Source of the DNA: Flavobacteriaceae bacterium
Lineage (GTDB): Bacteria > Bacteroidota > Bacteroidia > Flavobacteriales > Flavobacteriaceae
Direction: 5' to 3'
NCBI GenBank assembly: GCA_029938265.1
Contig: JAOZVI010000015.1
Span: 1 to 32,371 of the forward strand
DNA: 32,371 nucleotides
A model generated the notes under the pieces. The model was given only the letters and a program-made list of their open reading frames with translations. It made no database searches and had not been told where the DNA came from. Below, piece by piece: positions 23,758 to 32,303 of this stretch. The position numbers were made by a program, and so were the translations under genes. Position 1 is the stretch's first letter; each line of letters starts with the position of its first letter.

Positions 23758-26478
23758 ATGGAAAACAAATCAAAAAAAAGAGTTTATACATTTGGTAATA
23801 AAAAAGCTGAAGGAAAAAGTGAAATGAAAAACCTTTTAGGTGGTAAAGGTGCTAATTTAGCGGAAATGAACCTTATTGGTATTCCGGTTCCTCCTGGCTT
23901 TACAATTACTACAGAAGTATGTACTGAATACAATCAAATTGGCAAAGATAAAATTGTTGAACTAATTAAAGCTGAAGTTGAAGATGCTGTTAAAAATACC
24001 GAGAAAATTTTAGGAACTAAATTTGGTGATAAAGTAAATCCTCTTTTATTATCAGTTCGTTCAGGTTCCAGAGTATCGATGCCCGGTATGATGGATACGG
24101 TTTTGAATTTAGGTTTGAATGATGAAGCTGTTGAAGGGATTGCTAAAAAATCAGGTAATGAGCGTTTTGCATGGGATTCATACAGAAGATTTGTCCAAAT
24201 GTATGGGGATGTTGTTTTGGGAATGAAACCTGAAAGTAAAGAAGATATTGATCCGTTTGAAGGCATAATGGAAGAGCTTAAAGAAAAAAGAGGTATTGAA
24301 CTCGATACTGATTTTACTGTTGAAGATCTAAAAGAATTGGTTTCAAAATTTAAGGAAGCTGTTACAAAACAAACCGGAAAAGAATTCCCTGATGATCCTT
24401 GGGATCAACTTTGGGGAGCTGTAATGGCTGTTTTTGATAGCTGGAATACAGATAGAGCTGTTTATTACAGAAAGATGCATAAATATCCGGATGACTGGGG
24501 AACTGCTGTAAACGTGCAAGCAATGGTTTACGGAAATATGGGATCAAACTCTGGTACTGGTGTAGCTTTTACACGTGATGCTGGTACAGGAGAAAATATC
24601 TTTAATGGAGAGTACTTAATTGATGCTCAGGGAGAAGATGTTGTTGCCGGTATTCGTACACCTCAAGAAATCACAAAAGAAGGTTCTTTGCGTTGGGCAA
24701 AATTAGCTTCTGTATCAGAAAATGACAGAGCTTTAAATTATCCTTCTTTAGAAGAGGTAATGCCTAAAGTTTATAAAGAATTAGTTGACATTCAAAATAA
24801 TTTAGAAGACCACTATAACGATATGCAAGACATAGAATTTACTATTCAAGATGGTAAATTATGGATGCTACAAACACGTAGTGGTAAACGTACAGGTGCA
24901 GCTATGGTTCGTATGGCTATTGAAATGCTTAAAGAAGGAAGAATTTCTAAGAAAGAAGCACTAATGAGAGTTGAACCTAATAAATTAGATGAATTACTTC
25001 ACCCTGTTTTTGATAAAAAAGCAATGGCAGAAGCTACAGTTCTAACAAAAGGTTTACCTGCTTCTCCGGGAGCTGCAACCGGACAATTGGTTTTCTTTGC
25101 AGATGAAGCTGATAAATACAAAAATGCTATTTTAACACGTATTGAAACATCTCCGGAAGATCTTGAAGGAATGAATATAGCCAATGGTATTTTAACTGCT
25201 CGTGGAGGTATGACCTCTCATGCTGCAGTAGTTGCTCGTGGTATGGGTAAATGTTGTGTTTCAGGTGCTGGTGAATTAAAAATAAACTATAAAGAACGTA
25301 CTTTAACAATTAAAGGTAAAGTCTTCAAAGAAGGTGATTGGGTATCTTTAAATGGTTCTACCGGTGAATTATATAAAGGTAGTATCGCAACAATAGATCC
25401 TGAATTAAGTGGTGATTTTGGTAATCTTATGGATTTAACCAGTGAATTTACCAGAATGTATGTTAGAGCAAATGCTGACACCCCACATGATAGCCAGGTT
25501 GCCCGTGATTTTGGGGCCAAAGGTATCGGACTTTGTCGTACTGAACATATGTTCTTTGAAGGTGTAAAAATTGTTGCCATGCGCGAAATGATCTTAGCTG
25601 ATGATGTAGATGGAAGAAAAGCAGCTCTTGAAAAATTATTACCGATTCAGCAAAAAGATTTTGAAGGTATTTTTGAAGTAATGCATGATCTTCCTGTAAC
25701 TGTTCGTTTATTGGATCCACCTCTTCACGAATTTGTACCTCATGATGAAAAAGGTCAGAAAGAAATGGCTGACGTTATGGGTGTTTCTGTTGATGTTATC
25801 AAACAAAAAGTTGAAGATCTGGCAGAATTTAACCCAATGTTAGGTCACAGAGGATGTCGTTTAGGAAATACTTATCCTGAAATTACAGAAATGCAAACAC
25901 GTGCAATTATAGGTGCTGCTCTAGTGCTTAAGAAAAAAGGCATTGTTACAAAACCAGAAATCATGATTCCTTTAACCGGAACATTAGCTGAGATGAAGAT
26001 GCAAGAAGATATTGTAAGAGATACTATCGCAAAAGTATTTGAAGAAACAGGTGATACTATAGAGTATTTGGTTGGAACTATGATTGAAATTCCTCGTGCT
26101 GCACTTACAGCCGATGAAATTGCAAAATCAGCTGAATTTTTCTCATTCGGAACAAATGATCTTACGCAAATGGCCTTTGGTTATTCTCGTGACGATGCCG
26201 GAAAATTCTTACCAATCTATATTGAAAAAGGTATCTTAAAAGATGATCCTTTTGAGGTATTGGATCAAGAAGGTGTAGGTCAATTAGTAGAAATGGCTGT
26301 TAATAAAGGTCGTCAAACACGTCCTGATATCAAATTGGGTATTTGTGGTGAGCACGGTGGTGAACCAAGTTCAGTTGAATTTTGTCATCGCACAGGATTA
26401 GATTATGTTTCTTGTTCTCCTTTTAGAGTGCCAATCGCAAGATTAGCAGCTGCACAAGCACAAATAAGAGATTTATAA
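23758..26478 (+). CDS. ppdK: Pyruvate, phosphate dikinase
   Basis: PPDK interconverts pyruvate, ATP and phosphate with phosphoenolpyruvate, AMP and pyrophosphate, a reversible gluconeogenic step in many Bacteroidota. The 906-residue length is normal. In order: ATP-grasp domain (LLGGKGANLAEM, SVRSGSRVSMPGMMDTVLNLGLN), phosphohistidine domain with RGGMTSHAAVVARGMGK (His about 488), and the PEP/pyruvate domain with LCRTEHMFFE, LGHRGCRLG, SFGTNDLTQMAFGYSRDD and GICGEHGGEPSSVEFCHRTGLDYVSCSP. Codon use is more G/C-balanced than in neighbouring hypotheticals, as expected for a highly expressed gene, and antisense ORFs opposite it are shadows of this bias. Monocistronic: own promoter and a strong terminator. 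Confidence 0.98.
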   Translation: MENKSKKRVYTFGNKKAEGKSEMKNLLGGKGANLAEMNLIGIPVPPGFTITTEVCTEYNQIGKDKIVELIKAEVEDAVKNTEKILGTKFGDKVNPLLLSVRSGSRVSMPGMMDTVLNLGLNDEAVEGIAKKSGNERFAWDSYRRFVQMYGDVVLGMKPESKEDIDPFEGIMEELKEKRGIELDTDFTVEDLKELVSKFKEAVTKQTGKEFPDDPWDQLWGAVMAVFDSWNTDRAVYYRKMHKYPDDWGTAVNVQAMVYGNMGSNSGTGVAFTRDAGTGENIFNGEYLIDAQGEDVVAGIRTPQEITKEGSLRWAKLASVSENDRALNYPSLEEVMPKVYKELVDIQNNLEDHYNDMQDIEFTIQDGKLWMLQTRSGKRTGAAMVRMAIEMLKEGRISKKEALMRVEPNKLDELLHPVFDKKAMAEATVLTKGLPASPGAATGQLVFFADEADKYKNAILTRIETSPEDLEGMNIANGILTARGGMTSHAAVVARGMGKCCVSGAGELKINYKERTLTIKGKVFKEGDWVSLNGSTGELYKGSIATIDPELSGDFGNLMDLTSEFTRMYVRANADTPHDSQVARDFGAKGIGLCRTEHMFFEGVKIVAMREMILADDVDGRKAALEKLLPIQQKDFEGIFEVMHDLPVTVRLLDPPLHEFVPHDEKGQKEMADVMGVSVDVIKQKVEDLAEFNPMLGHRGCRLGNTYPEITEMQTRAIIGAALVLKKKGIVTKPEIMIPLTGTLAEMKMQEDIVRDTIAKVFEETGDTIEYLVGTMIEIPRAALTADEIAKSAEFFSFGTNDLTQMAFGYSRDDAGKFLPIYIEKGILKDDPFEVLDQEGVGQLVEMAVNKGRQTRPDIKLGICGEHGGEPSSVEFCHRTGLDYVSCSPFRVPIARLAAAQAQIRDL

Positions 26479-26500
26479 AATCAATTATATAAATATTTAT

Positions 26501-26529
26501 AAGGCTGCCTTAAAAGGCGGCCTTTTTTT
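26501..26529 (+). terminator. Intrinsic terminator after ppdK
   Basis: AAGGCTGCC (26501-26509) and GGCGGCCTT (26516-26524) form a 9-base GC-rich stem with one T-G wobble, a TTAAAA loop, then a run of T. One of the clearest terminators in the window. Confidence 0.92.
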
Positions 26530-26532
26530 ATT

Positions 26533-26540
26533 TATCTTCG
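26533..26540 (+). promoter_or_regulatory. Near-consensus -7 box (TATCTTCG) next to the DUF2520 start
   Basis: TATCTTCG differs from TAnnTTTG by one base and ends 4 bases before the ATG at 26545, the same geometry as at glyS. Directly behind the ppdK terminator, so a new promoter is needed here. Confidence 0.4.
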
Positions 26541-26544
26541 TTAT

Positions 26545-27300
26545 ATGATTAGAGTTGTTTTAATTGGAGCCGGAAATATTGCCTTTCATTTAGCAAAAGC
26601 ATTTAGAGATACAAAGGAGGTTGACCTTATCCAACGCTATAGTCGAGATAATAAAAATGATAAATATTTTGATAGAAATATTCCAAAAACAAATAATATC
26701 AATAGTTTATATAAAGCTGATATTTATATAATTGCCATAAATGATGATGCCATTTCAACTTTTTCAAAACAATTGTCTTTTGAGGAAGGGTTAGTTCTTC
26801 ATACATCCGGTAGTAAGCCTTTAAATTCATTAAAATGTTCTGCTAATAAAGGAGTGTTCTATCCTTTACAAACCTTTTCTAAAGAAATTGAATTAAATTA
26901 TAATAAAATTCCAATTTGCATTGAAACCGAATATTCAAATGACATGGATTTATTAAGATCATTGGCTAGCTCTATAAGTAATAATGTACATGAAATAGAT
27001 TCTGATCAACGAGAAAAATTACATATTGCAGCTGTTTTTGCCAATAATTTTTCTAATCACATGTTCAAACTTGCCAATGATATTTGTATTGAAAATAATT
27101 TTTCTTTTGACATTTTAAAACCTTTAATTTTCGAAACTGTAAAAAAACTAAATGATCTAAGTCCGTATGAAGCTCAAACCGGCCCTGCACAAAGAAATGA
27201 TATTGAAGTTATTAAAAAACAATTACAACAATTGGATAATAATAAAAAAGAAATTTATAATTTAGTCACAAATTCAATTAAAAAAACTTATAATTCTTAA
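26545..27300 (+). CDS. Rossmann-fold / DUF2520 domain oxidoreductase-like protein
   Basis: The 251-residue protein opens with a dinucleotide-binding fold (VVLIGAGNIAFHLAKAF, the GxGNxxxxL type) and continues with the DUF2520 domain: VLHTSGSKPLNSL, KGVFYPLQTFSKEIEL, and a helical C-terminal half with IAAVFANNFSNHMFKLAND and LSPYEAQTGPAQRND. It resembles the 6-phosphogluconate dehydrogenase and pyrroline-5-carboxylate reductase layout; the substrate is unknown. The ATG is only a few bases downstream of a near-consensus -7 box. It is upstream of the KdsC-like gene by 30 bases, a pairing that I recall as frequent in flavobacteria. Confidence 0.92.
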   Translation: MIRVVLIGAGNIAFHLAKAFRDTKEVDLIQRYSRDNKNDKYFDRNIPKTNNINSLYKADIYIIAINDDAISTFSKQLSFEEGLVLHTSGSKPLNSLKCSANKGVFYPLQTFSKEIELNYNKIPICIETEYSNDMDLLRSLASSISNNVHEIDSDQREKLHIAAVFANNFSNHMFKLANDICIENNFSFDILKPLIFETVKKLNDLSPYEAQTGPAQRNDIEVIKKQLQQLDNNKKEIYNLVTNSIKKTYNS

Positions 27301-27330
27301 TATTATATATTTAAATATCAACTGATTATC

Positions 27331-27858
27331 ATGGAAAAAAGCTACAAAGAACTAATGCCAAACATAACAACTTTTATTTTAGATGTTGATGGTGTTTTAA
27401 CTGATGGATCTGTTACTATTTTTCCTGATGGTGAATTGGTAAGAAAAATGAACACAAAAGACGGATTTGCTTTAAAAACTGCCATTGATATGGGATATCA
27501 TGTATGTATCATTTCAGGAGGTAGTAGTCAGGCCGTAAAATTAAGGTTAAATGGTTTAGGTATTACTAATATTTATTTAGGCGTTCATAATAAAATTGAA
27601 AAATTAGAAGAATTTCTGAAAATCTATGATATTGATAGGGATAATGTTTTGTATATGGGTGATGATATTCCTGACCTTCCCGTAATGAAAATGGTTGGTT
27701 TGGCAGCCTGCCCTAATGATGCTGTTCAGGAAATTCAACATATCTCTAATTATATTTCTCAAAAAAAAGGAGGAAAAGGATGTGTGAGAGATGTAATTGA
27801 ACAAGTGTTAAAAGTACAGGATAAATGGCATTTAACATATGATGCAAAATACTTTTAA
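27331..27858 (+). CDS. kdsC: KdsC-type HAD phosphatase (KDO 8-phosphate phosphatase)
   Basis: KdsC removes phosphate from 3-deoxy-D-manno-octulosonate 8-phosphate in making the KDO of lipopolysaccharide. The cap-less 175-residue HAD protein has motif I LDVDGVLTDG (nucleophile Asp18, acid Asp20), motif II in CIISGGSS, the family's GLGITNIYLGVHNKIEKL, and motif III/IV YMGDDIPDLPVM. GGKGCVRDVIEQVLK matches the conserved C-terminal tail that covers the active site. Related HADs with other sugar phosphates cannot be excluded. It is upstream of the YihY gene by 3 bases. Confidence 0.9.
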   Translation: MEKSYKELMPNITTFILDVDGVLTDGSVTIFPDGELVRKMNTKDGFALKTAIDMGYHVCIISGGSSQAVKLRLNGLGITNIYLGVHNKIEKLEEFLKIYDIDRDNVLYMGDDIPDLPVMKMVGLAACPNDAVQEIQHISNYISQKKGGKGCVRDVIEQVLKVQDKWHLTYDAKYF

Positions 27859-27861
27859 TAA

Positions 27862-28785
27862 ATGACAGTACAAGATAATTCACAAATACCTGTTGTTGGA
27901 TGGTTTATAAGGCTCTTCCAAAAAATTAAAATTCCCGGTCTTGAAGGAATGAGCCTGTATGACCTTTTAAATATGTACATAACCGGTATAATTAAAGGGG
28001 CATTGACTACTCGGGCAGGAAGTATTGCTTTTAGTTTCTTTATTGCTCTTTTTCCAGCTGCTCTTTTTGTTTTAACACTTATACCATATGTGCCAATTGA
28101 AGGATTCCAAGATGATCTTCTATCATTTATCTACAGAACTTTACCTTCTAAAGAATCATCTGAAGCCGTATCACAAGTAGTCAATGATATTGCCAAAAAT
28201 AAATATGGAGAGTTACTTTCTTTTGGTTTTTTATTATCTATTATTTTAATGACCAACGGTGTAAATGCTATTTTAAGTGGTTTTGAATATACTTTTCACG
28301 ATATTGAAACAAGAACGGTTATTCGGCAATATTTAGTTGCATTAGCAATTTCATTGGTTTTGACTTTTTTGTTATTGTTTACTGTAAGTGTTATTATTAT
28401 ATTAGAAATTGTAATCAGGTTTGTAAATCCTGAAGGATTTTTAGGTGATGCATCATTTTGGATAGGAGTAGCTCAAATTCTTATCTTAATGCTTATGGTT
28501 TTTATTGGAGTTTCTTTATTGTATTATTATGGCATAAAAGAAGGGAAAAAAATATCATTTTTTTCACCAGGCACTATTTTTACTACTGTATTATTTGTCA
28601 TCAATTTTGAATTCTTTAAAATATATATTGAAAAATTTTCTCAATACAATCAATTATATGGTTCAATTGGTACAGTTATAATTATTATGTTGTTCATTTG
28701 GGTAAATTCAATTATATTGCTCTTAGGTTTTGAACTTAATACAACCTTAATAAAAATGCATAAAAATAATTTAGAAAAATATTAA
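27862..28785 (+). CDS. YihY/virulence factor BrkB family membrane protein
   Basis: A 307-residue protein with about six spans and the YihY/BrkB (UPF0761) signature: TTRAGSIAFSFFIALFPAALFVLTLIPYVP, then MTNGVNAILSGFEYTFHDIETR and YNQLYGSIGTVIIIMLFIWVNSIILLLGFELN. Formerly annotated as ribonuclease BN through a database error; that activity is not supported for this family. Its role may be in envelope transport or lipid movement, unknown here. It follows kdsC after 3 bases and precedes the first DUF2147 gene by 5 bases, so the four may be cotranscribed. Confidence 0.93.
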   Translation: MTVQDNSQIPVVGWFIRLFQKIKIPGLEGMSLYDLLNMYITGIIKGALTTRAGSIAFSFFIALFPAALFVLTLIPYVPIEGFQDDLLSFIYRTLPSKESSEAVSQVVNDIAKNKYGELLSFGFLLSIILMTNGVNAILSGFEYTFHDIETRTVIRQYLVALAISLVLTFLLLFTVSVIIILEIVIRFVNPEGFLGDASFWIGVAQILILMLMVFIGVSLLYYYGIKEGKKISFFSPGTIFTTVLFVINFEFFKIYIEKFSQYNQLYGSIGTVIIIMLFIWVNSIILLLGFELNTTLIKMHKNNLEKY

Positions 28786-28790
28786 AATAA

Positions 28791-29219
28791 ATGCAAAAGT
28801 TATTCTCACTTTTAATATTCTTAATGGTTATTAATTTTACTTCTAATGCACAATCAATTACTGGAAAATGGTATAGTTTTGATCGTTTTAAAAATAGAGA
28901 AACAATTGTTAAAGTCTATAAAATAAAAGAAAGATTCTTTGCTAAAATTGATTCTATCCTACAGAAAGAGGATATTGGTAAAGTGTGTGAAAATTGCACA
29001 GGTAAAAATAAAAACAAGCTCATTAAAGGGATGATAGTTCTTGAAGATATTAAAAAAGATGGTAATGAATGGAATGGCGGTAAAATTCTTGATCCTGTCA
29101 ATGGAAGATACTATAAATGCTTTATCACATTAGAAGAAGATAATTTATTAAAAGTGAGAGGATATATTGGCTTTTCATTTTTTGGAAGAACTCAATATTT
29201 AGAAAGAGTAATTAATTAA
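28791..29219 (+). CDS. Exported DUF2147 protein (first tandem copy)
   Basis: A 142-residue secreted protein with a signal peptide ending in SNAQS, then the DUF2147 domain: ITGKWYSFDRFKNRETIVKVYK, the CENC pair, LIKGMIVLEDIKKDGNEWNGGKILDPVNGRYYKC and VRGYIGFSFFGRTQYLERV. DUF2147 is a lipocalin-like single-domain family of Gram-negative envelopes with unknown function. It is 5 bases behind the YihY gene. The neighbouring gene is a close paralogue. Confidence 0.9.
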   Translation: MQKLFSLLIFLMVINFTSNAQSITGKWYSFDRFKNRETIVKVYKIKERFFAKIDSILQKEDIGKVCENCTGKNKNKLIKGMIVLEDIKKDGNEWNGGKILDPVNGRYYKCFITLEEDNLLKVRGYIGFSFFGRTQYLERVIN

Positions 29220-29259
29220 AAAAATACATTAAATAATTTAATACAAATCTAATCTAAAA

Positions 29260-29688
29260 ATGAAGAAACTTATTACACTCAGTATGCTCTTATTTATCGG
29301 AATAACAGCAAGTAATGCCCAATCAGTAACTGGTAAATGGTACAGCGTTGATTCTGATACAAACGAAAAAAAATCCATTATTGAAGTTTATAAACAAAAT
29401 AATAAAATTTATGCAAAGATTCTTGAATTGGTAAAAGAAGAAGATAAGGGAAATTTATGTGATAAATGCGAAGGTGAAAATTATAATAAACCAATTGAAG
29501 GTATGATAATTCTAAATGGTCTTAAAAAAGATGGTGATGAATGGAGTGGTGGAAAAATTTTAGATCCTGAAAACGGAAGTATTTATAAATGTTATATTGA
29601 ATTGATAGAGAAAAACAAATTAAAAATTAGAGGTTATATAGGATTTTCATTACTTGGACGTACCGAATATTGGTTTAGAGAAAAATAA
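29260..29688 (+). CDS. Exported DUF2147 protein (second tandem copy)
   Basis: This copy is the same length as its neighbour (142 residues) with a signal peptide ending SNAQS and matching blocks: VTGKWYSVDSDTNEKKSIIEVYK, the CDKC pair, PIEGMIILNGLKKDGDEWSGGKILDPENG and IRGYIGFSLLGRTEYWFREK. By eye more than half of the mature residues are identical, so it arose by tandem duplication. The CxxC pair is kept in both copies and may form a disulfide. A strong terminator follows. Confidence 0.9.
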   Translation: MKKLITLSMLLFIGITASNAQSVTGKWYSVDSDTNEKKSIIEVYKQNNKIYAKILELVKEEDKGNLCDKCEGENYNKPIEGMIILNGLKKDGDEWSGGKILDPENGSIYKCYIELIEKNKLKIRGYIGFSLLGRTEYWFREK

Positions 29689-29708
29689 TCTTTTTTAAAA
29701 TCTCAATA

Positions 29709-29750
29709 AAAAACAAGCCATTAATTGTAAACAATTGATGGCTTGTTTTT
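29709..29750 (+). terminator. Long intrinsic terminator after the DUF2147 pair
   Basis: ACAAGCCATTAATTGT (29713-29728) and ACAATTGATGGCTTGT (29731-29746) pair over 16 bases with a single T-G wobble and only two bases between them; flanking A and T runs lengthen the stem to about 20. The symmetric A/T flanks mean it may work in both directions. Confidence 0.92.
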
Positions 29751-29809
29751 GTGTAACATAGTATCATTAAAAAACATTACTAAATATGATTCAAAAGCAG
29801 TCAATTTTG

Positions 29810-29817
29810 TAACTTTG
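29810..29817 (+). promoter_or_regulatory. -7 box (TAACTTTG) for fumC
   Basis: Exact TAnnTTTG match in the 160-base gap after the terminator. No TTG at -33. The leader to the ATG at 29849 would be about 26 bases. Confidence 0.5.
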
Positions 29818-29848
29818 TTTTATATATCTACAATTAAAATTTAAACAT

Positions 29849-31246
29849 ATGAAATTCAGAATAGAGCATGACACCATTGGTGAAGTAGAAGTTCCTTCCG
29901 ATAAATTTTGGGGAGCTCAAACCGAAAGATCAAGAAATAATTTTAAAATAGGACCATCAGCCTCAATGCCAAAAGAAATTATACAAGCTTTTGGTTACTT
30001 AAAAAAAGCAGCTGCTCATGCAAATGCTGAACTTAGTGTATTGGATAAAGGTAAAAGAGATCTTATTTCAGAAGTATGTGATGAAATTATTGAAGGGAAA
30101 CTAGACGACCAATTTCCATTGGTTATATGGCAAACAGGAAGTGGAACACAAAGTAACATGAATGCTAATGAAGTTATTGCCCATAGGGCCCACGTACTTG
30201 CCGGTAAAACAATTGGGGAAGGTGAGAAAACATTAACACCTAATGACGATGTCAATAAATCACAATCTTCTAATGATACTTTTCCCACAGGTATGCACAT
30301 TGCAGCTTATAAGATCTTAATCGAAAAAACCATTCCCGGTGTAACTCAATTGCGTAATACACTACACCAAAAATCTATTGATTTTAAAAATGTAGTCAAA
30401 ATTGGTCGTACACATTTAATGGATGCCACTCCCCTTACTTTAGGTCAGGAATTTAGTGGTTATGCATCACAATTAGATCACGGATTAAAAGCACTAAATA
30501 ACACTCTCGCCCATTTATCTGAATTAGCTTTAGGTGGTACTGCTGTTGGTACAGGATTAAATACACCAAAAGGATACGATGTATTGGTAGCCAAAAAAAT
30601 TGCTGAATTTACCGGCTTACCATTTAAAACTGCTGAAAATAAGTTTGAAGCATTAGCCGCTCATGATGCTATGGTAGAAAGTCATGGCGCATTAAAACAA
30701 TTAGCCGTTTCATTAAATAAAATTGCTAATGATATAAGATTTTTAGCTTCGGGTCCACGAAGTGGTATAGGCGAAATTACAATTCCAGCCAATGAACCTG
30801 GCTCTTCAATCATGCCCGGAAAAGTAAATCCAACACAATCAGAAGCTTTAACAATGGTTTGCGCTCAAGTTATGGGTAATGATGTTGCCTTATCTATTGG
30901 TGGTACTCAAGGCCATTATGAATTAAATGTTTTTAAACCTATGATGGCTTACAACTTTTTACAAAGTGCCGAATTATTAGGTGATGCTTGTGTTTCTTTT
31001 GATATTAATTGTGCAAGAGGAATCGAACCAAATCAAAATAGAATTGATGAACTTTTAGGTAATTCATTAATGCTGGTTACTGCACTTAACACAAAGATTG
31101 GTTATTATAAAGCTGCTGAAATTGCTAATACTGCACACAAAAATGGCACAACGCTAAAAGAAGAAGCTGTAAATTTAGGTTATGTTACACCAGAACAGTT
31201 TGACGAGTGGGTTAAACCTGAAGATATGGTTGGAAGTCTAAAATAA
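29849..31246 (+). CDS. fumC: Class II fumarate hydratase
   Basis: FumC hydrates fumarate to L-malate in the citric acid cycle; the class II enzyme is iron-free and oxygen-stable. The 465-residue length is normal. Clear family elements are [21 protein letters not shown] at the start, [36 protein letters not shown] with the catalytic His, and the loop [14 protein letters not shown] with the catalytic Ser. The tail has the TTLKEEA and [17 protein letters not shown] segments that separate FumC from aspartase and argininosuccinate lyase. It has its own promoter and a hairpin downstream. Confidence 0.98.
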   Translation: MKFRIEHDTIGEVEVPSDKFWGAQTERSRNNFKIGPSASMPKEIIQAFGYLKKAAAHANAELSVLDKGKRDLISEVCDEIIEGKLDDQFPLVIWQTGSGTQSNMNANEVIAHRAHVLAGKTIGEGEKTLTPNDDVNKSQSSNDTFPTGMHIAAYKILIEKTIPGVTQLRNTLHQKSIDFKNVVKIGRTHLMDATPLTLGQEFSGYASQLDHGLKALNNTLAHLSELALGGTAVGTGLNTPKGYDVLVAKKIAEFTGLPFKTAENKFEALAAHDAMVESHGALKQLAVSLNKIANDIRFLASGPRSGIGEITIPANEPGSSIMPGKVNPTQSEALTMVCAQVMGNDVALSIGGTQGHYELNVFKPMMAYNFLQSAELLGDACVSFDINCARGIEPNQNRIDELLGNSLMLVTALNTKIGYYKAAEIANTAHKNGTTLKEEAVNLGYVTPEQFDEWVKPEDMVGSLK

Positions 31247-31265
31247 AATGATTATATTGATGATC

Positions 31266-31310
31266 TAAGTATTAAGTATTGATAATTCTCATTTCAATAC
31301 TTAATGCTTA
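31266..31310. repeat. 16-base inverted repeat after fumC
   Basis: TAAGTATTAAGTATTG (31266-31281) pairs with CAATACTTAATGCTTA (31295-31310), one T-G wobble, 13-base loop. The left arm itself repeats AAGTATT twice. There is no clean T run after it, so it may stabilise the fumC 3' end, act as a weak terminator, or be a regulator site for the deaminase gene. Confidence 0.55.
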
Positions 31311-31323
31311 AATTTATTTATCT

Positions 31324-31878
31324 ATGTGCAATAATTTTAATAAAAAATTTATAGACGAAGCTGAAAAAGCTTTACACAATCAGGATTATGATTCGGTTAA
31401 AAATGAAGATCAGCATGACCAATTTATGCAAGAAGCTATAAAACTTGCTATTGATGGTGTTCATAATAATGAAGGGGGGCCCTTTGGTTGTATTATAGTT
31501 AAAGATGGAGAAATAATTGGAAAAGGAAATAATAAGGTAACTTCTACTAATGATCCAACTGCACATGCCGAAATTATTGCAATAAGAGATGCCTGTATAA
31601 ATTTAAATTCTTTTCAATTAAAAGGTTGCACAATCTATACCTCTTGTGAACCCTGCCCAATGTGCTTGGGAGCTATTTATTGGGCTCGACCAGATAAAGT
31701 TTACTTTGCAAGTAATAAAACAGATGCTGCAAATGTAGGTTTTGATGATGCTTTTATTTATAAGGAGATTGATTTAGATTACACTAAAAGAAGTATAGAA
31801 TTTGAACAAAAAAGTAGAAAAGAGGCTCTAAAAGCCTTTAAACTATGGGAAGAAAAAGAAGATAAAACTAAGTATTAA
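31324..31878 (+). CDS. Guanine-deaminase-type cytidine deaminase-fold enzyme
   Basis: The 184-residue protein belongs to the cytidine deaminase fold. Zinc ligands and catalytic Glu are in TAHAEIIAI (His81, Glu83) and CEPCPMCLGAIYWARP (Cys111, Cys114). The tail TDAANVGFDDAFIYKEID is the feature of the small Bacillus-type guanine deaminase (GuaD), which completes the partner's active site by domain swapping. Guanine to xanthine conversion is therefore the best call. About 34 residues precede the usual family start (MQEAIKLAIDGV); this extension is acidic and unusual, and the internal Met35 is an alternative start. Its gene stands alone between fumC and the last gene. Confidence 0.85.
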   Translation: MCNNFNKKFIDEAEKALHNQDYDSVKNEDQHDQFMQEAIKLAIDGVHNNEGGPFGCIIVKDGEIIGKGNNKVTSTNDPTAHAEIIAIRDACINLNSFQLKGCTIYTSCEPCPMCLGAIYWARPDKVYFASNKTDAANVGFDDAFIYKEIDLDYTKRSIEFEQKSRKEALKAFKLWEEKEDKTKY

Positions 31879-31895
31879 TTTTAAACTTTTAAACA

Positions 31896-32297
31896 ATGAA
31901 AAAAGTTGGTATATGGTTAGATCAAAAAGAAGCAAATATCATTACTATATCTGATGATAAACAAGAATTAAAAACAATTTATTCAGAAATTGAAACCCGA
32001 GAGAGATTTCCTGGGGAAGGGAAAAAATATGGTAGATTTGGAGATCAACATTTAAATGATGAAAAGAGTAAAAAACTTAGAATTGAAGACCAAACAAATC
32101 GTTATCTCAATGAGATATCTACTGTTTTAAGTAAGGCAGACGAAATTATGATCTTTGGTCCGGCTCAAACAAAAACCAAATTAGAAAAACTTATTCATAA
32201 CAAACCACGATTGGTTTCAAAATTGGACAAGGTCATCAATGCCGATCAAATGACTGAAAATCAGAAAATTGCGTATGTTAAAAAATATTTTAAATAA
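31896..32297 (+). CDS. Small conserved protein, possibly related to eRF1/Dom34-type domains
   Basis: A 133-residue soluble protein without signal peptide: KKVGIWLDQKEANIITI at the start, IETRERFPGEGKKYGRFGDQHLNDEK, then a helix DQTNRYLNEISTVLSKADEIMIFGPAQTKTKLEKLI and MTENQKIAYVKKYF at the end. The opening strand, the ADEIMIFGPA strand-turn and the alternating alpha/beta order recall the short Bacteroidota proteins annotated as stalled-ribosome rescue Dom34-like or bacterial eRF1-domain proteins. That is an impression from pattern only; no catalytic motif (such as GGQ) is present. It is 17 bases after the deaminase gene. Confidence 0.6.
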   Translation: MKKVGIWLDQKEANIITISDDKQELKTIYSEIETRERFPGEGKKYGRFGDQHLNDEKSKKLRIEDQTNRYLNEISTVLSKADEIMIFGPAQTKTKLEKLIHNKPRLVSKLDKVINADQMTENQKIAYVKKYFK

Positions 32298-32303
32298 ATG
32301 GTA

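Noticed and set aside
23934-25720. Several antisense ORFs of 60-110 codons opposite ppdK
   Set aside because: They are shadows created by the biased codon use of a highly expressed gene on the other strand. They lack promoters, family motifs and conserved starts.
22052-26478. AlbA_2 protein and ppdK as a defence system
   Set aside because: There is no effector, toxin, nuclease or accompanying module, ppdK is a housekeeping gene with its own promoter, and the setting has no mobile or defence-island features.
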